The notes below the pieces were generated by a model that saw nothing but the letters and a program-made list of their open reading frames with translations, ran no database searches and was not told the origin of the DNA. Position numbers and translations under genes: made by a program. Of a DNA stretch of 7,642 nt, positions 6,274-7,642 are shown piece by piece (the stretch's first letter is position 1; every line of letters starts with the position of its first letter). The DNA is taken from NCBI GenBank assembly GCA_024743015.1, contig JANSXJ010000168.1:1-7642 (forward strand), written 5' to 3'. This DNA is from Hyphomonas sp. (lineage in GTDB: Bacteria > Pseudomonadota > Alphaproteobacteria > Caulobacterales > Hyphomonadaceae).

Positions 6274-6367
6274 GATCGAAGTCTAGCATCTTTATCTAAA
6301 TATAAGATAATATATGCCGATATAAGCAATTCTTGCTATATCATCACATACCGCTTACAAAACTCAT
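6274..6367 (+). promoter_or_regulatory. AT-rich upstream region of the ATPase gene with two dyads and a direct repeat
   Basis: About 90 bp, much AT-richer than the rest of the window. It contains the dyad TTATCT (6292-6297) / AGATAA (6305-6310), and a longer one, GATAT-A-AGCAA (6319-6329) / TTGCT-ATATC (6333-6342), ten pairs with one bulge and a 3-nt loop. The heptamer ATATAAG occurs at 6300-6306 and again at 6320-6326, exactly 20 bp apart. A sigma70-like pair TTGCTA (6333-6338), 17 bp, TACAAA (6356-6361) would place the transcript start at or next to the ATG at 6368. No Shine-Dalgarno is visible, so a leaderless mRNA is plausible. The dyads lack a U-tract and are unlikely to be tesB terminators. 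Confidence 0.45.
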
Positions 6368-7549
6368 ATGGATCCGGTTAGAAACCCTTTCGCGCCTGGT
6401 GCTGGATCGCAGCCGCCAGAGCTTGCGGGACGCGAAGCGCTCATTCAGCGCGCAGACTTCGCCATTCAACGGCTCATGCATGGACGCCACGACAAAGCGC
6501 AAATCCTGCTTGGTCTTCGTGGGACGGGTAAGACGGTCCTGCTCAACAAGTTTGAACAGATCGCCGATGACCATGGATGCGACACCACGTTTATCGAGGC
6601 ACCCGAAGACCGATCACTCGCCTCCTTGCTCGTGCCTCGCTTGCAGAAAGTGCTACGGGCCTTGTCTGCGATTGAGGCTGCCAAGGCCCTGGCGCATCAC
6701 GCGCTGGGCGCTTTGAAGAGCTTCGCAAAGACGTTCAAAGTTTCCTATGAGGGCGTGACGATATCGGTCGATCCGGCAATCGGGCTCGCCGATAGCGGTG
6801 ATCTTGAGAGCGATCTCACCGATCTGTTCCTGGCGGTTGGTGCGGCCGCGCAACCCGCGGGGCGCTCCTGGGTCCTGTTTATCGACGAGCTGCAATATCT
6901 TGAGCGCATCGAACTCTCTGCCCTGATCGTAGCCGTCCACAGGATCGTTCAAAAGGGCTATCCCGTCATGTTCTTCGGGGCGGGCCTGCCGCAAATTGCG
7001 GCTCTGTCTGGGGAGGCGAAATCCTACTCGGAACGCCTGTTTGACTATCCCCCGATTGGCGCGCTCGATTCCAAGGCCGCCGCCCGCGCGATACGCGATC
7101 CGATCCGCGAAGAAGGTGAAGAGATCGACGACGCGGCCCTCGCTCACATCTTTGAGATGACGTCTGGTTATCCGTATTTCCTGCAGGAATGGGGCTATCA
7201 GTGCTGGAATCTGGCCGAGCGTTCGCCGATTGATGAAACCATTGCGAGCGCGGCCACCAAACGCGCCATCTCGCGCCTCGATGATGGCTTTTTCCGGGTC
7301 CGCCTGGAACGCCTGACACCAAAGGAAAAAGAGTATGTGATCGGTATGGCGAGCCTGGGCAGCGGCCCTTACCGCTCGTCCGACGTGGCAGACCATCTCG
7401 GCGTTGAGCCAACGTCGCTCGGTCCGCGGCGGGCGCAGATCATCAAGAAGGGAATGATTTACAGTCCCTCGCACGGAGACATCGCGTTCACCGTGCCCCT
7501 GTTCGAGGATTTCCTCATGCGCCAGTATCAGCTTACGCCCAAAGGTTAA
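6368..7549 (+). CDS. AAA-type ATPase with C-terminal winged helix, function unknown
   Basis: A 393-residue soluble P-loop ATPase. It begins MDPVRNPFAPGAGSQPPELAGRE, a start shared by a bacterial family usually labelled only 'ATP-binding protein' (AAA_16/archaeal-ATPase-like). Walker A is GLRGTGKT (49-56, K55), Walker B is VLFIDELQYL (169-178, D173/E174), followed by a sensor-1-like strand FFGAGLPQ (202-209) and an arginine in SERLFDY (R223) that could serve as a sensor or finger. Between Walker A and B lie an amphipathic helical stretch (84-120) and the family-typical GLADSGDLESDL (139-150). SGYPYFLQEWG (266-276) is the lid region. Residues about 313-386 form a winged helix-turn-helix (SSDVADHLG, then a recognition-like helix ending IIKKGM, then a wing), the layout of ORC/Cdc6-like ATPases. 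Nucleic-acid binding is therefore inferred. No partner gene is visible in the remaining 93 bp. The start lacks an SD but fits the family N-terminus exactly. Confidence 0.85.
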   Translation: MDPVRNPFAPGAGSQPPELAGREALIQRADFAIQRLMHGRHDKAQILLGLRGTGKTVLLNKFEQIADDHGCDTTFIEAPEDRSLASLLVPRLQKVLRALSAIEAAKALAHHALGALKSFAKTFKVSYEGVTISVDPAIGLADSGDLESDLTDLFLAVGAAAQPAGRSWVLFIDELQYLERIELSALIVAVHRIVQKGYPVMFFGAGLPQIAALSGEAKSYSERLFDYPPIGALDSKAAARAIRDPIREEGEEIDDAALAHIFEMTSGYPYFLQEWGYQCWNLAERSPIDETIASAATKRAISRLDDGFFRVRLERLTPKEKEYVIGMASLGSGPYRSSDVADHLGVEPTSLGPRRAQIIKKGMIYSPSHGDIAFTVPLFEDFLMRQYQLTPKG

Positions 7550-7596
7550 GCCGCTGTTAACCCTTCCAGCGCATTTGTCAGGAATACATTAACCAC
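7546..7596 (+). promoter_or_regulatory. Candidate CtrA-binding boxes
   Basis: TTAA (7546-7549, overlapping the ATPase stop codon), seven bases, then TTAAC (7557-7561) matches the CtrA full-site consensus TTAA-N7-TTAAC exactly. A further half-site, TTAACCAC (7589-7596), matches the half-site TTAACCAT at seven of eight bases. CtrA is the cell-cycle/motility response regulator of many alphaproteobacteria. The target would be a gene beyond the right edge. CtrA control is inferred from the motif and the presumed taxon. Confidence 0.4.
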
Positions 7597-7642
7597 TCGG
7601 ATTCCAGCCGTCACAGCTGATGTGACATTTGTGTGCCTCGCA
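7550..7642. other. Non-coding tail to window edge
   Basis: No credible coding start is seen. The ATG at 7619-7621 is followed at once by TGA. The TTAA boxes and the small dyad described separately suggest a promoter region for a plus-strand gene beyond the window, but that gene is not visible. Confidence 0.4.
7610..7626. repeat. Small perfect inverted repeat
   Basis: GTCACA (7610-7615) and TGTGAC (7621-7626) flank the five-base loop GCTGA. It could be a protein operator or a weak hairpin downstream of the ATPase gene. The following ATTTGTG is not a convincing U-tract, so I do not call it a terminator. Confidence 0.35.

Noticed and set aside
6292..6342. Intrinsic terminator for tesB
   Set aside because: The hairpins are AT-rich with weak stems and no following U-tract; they fit an operator/promoter region better.
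6653..7474. Minus-strand open frame of 273 codons opposite the ATPase gene
   Set aside because: The sense strand encodes intact Walker motifs and a winged helix; the antisense translation is arginine-rich and patternless, typical of a shadow frame.
1..7642. Phenazine cluster, CRISPR array, transposon ends, tRNA genes
   Set aside because: Only a single PhzF-fold protein is present; there are no regularly spaced repeats, no transposase-like protein, no terminal repeats and no tRNA-like cloverleaf that I could see.

Overview
The window looks like ordinary chromosomal sequence from a GC-rich alphaproteobacterium. A member of the Hyphomonadaceae/Maricaulales (Caulobacterales relatives) is my best guess. 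This rests on protein style (FATP/FadD6-type acyl-CoA synthetase, TesB, a MQDVDYLIIGAG-type flavoprotein start) and on a TTAA-N7-TTAAC sequence at the right end that matches the CtrA consensus used by such bacteria. The taxonomic call is inference. No tRNA, rRNA, CRISPR array, insertion sequence or phage gene is visible.

Layout, left to right. (1) Positions 1-87, minus strand: N-terminus of a flavin/NAD(P)-binding oxidoreductase cut by the window edge. (2) 88-258: divergent intergenic region with nested inverted repeats. (3) 259-1185, plus: a ten-helix EamA/DMT transporter, whose 3' end overlaps by 11 bp the 3' end of (4) a PhzF-family isomerase on the minus strand (1175-1993). (5) 1994-2068: short phzF leader with a 7-bp perfect inverted repeat whose inner arm touches the Shine-Dalgarno. 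(6) 2069-5267, minus: a tight three-gene unit read right to left, acyl-CoA synthetase, then an uncharacterised lipoprotein, then thiD, joined by TGATG and ATGA overlaps. phzF may be a fourth, looser member. (7) 5268-5400: divergent promoter region shared with (8) tesB, acyl-CoA thioesterase II, plus (5401-6273). (9) 6274-6367: strikingly AT-rich spacer with two dyads and a 20-bp-spaced direct repeat. (10) 6368-7549, plus: an ATPase with an AAA-type core and a C-terminal winged helix, function unknown. (11) 7550-7642: non-coding tail with TTAA boxes and a small hairpin.

Functional reading. The acyl-CoA synthetase (making acyl-CoA) and TesB (hydrolysing it) face away from each other across 133 bp, so acyl-CoA turnover is probably controlled from one locus. 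ThiD (vitamin B1 pyrimidine kinase) and the lipoprotein are co-translated with the synthetase, but no direct metabolic link is evident. EamA and PhzF may be a metabolite exporter and a metabolite isomerase side by side, but nothing in the sequence names the substrate. I see no complete undescribed system. The less explained items are the orphan ATPase with its dyad-rich, SD-less upstream region, the operon-embedded lipoprotein, the structured phzF leader, and the candidate CtrA site.
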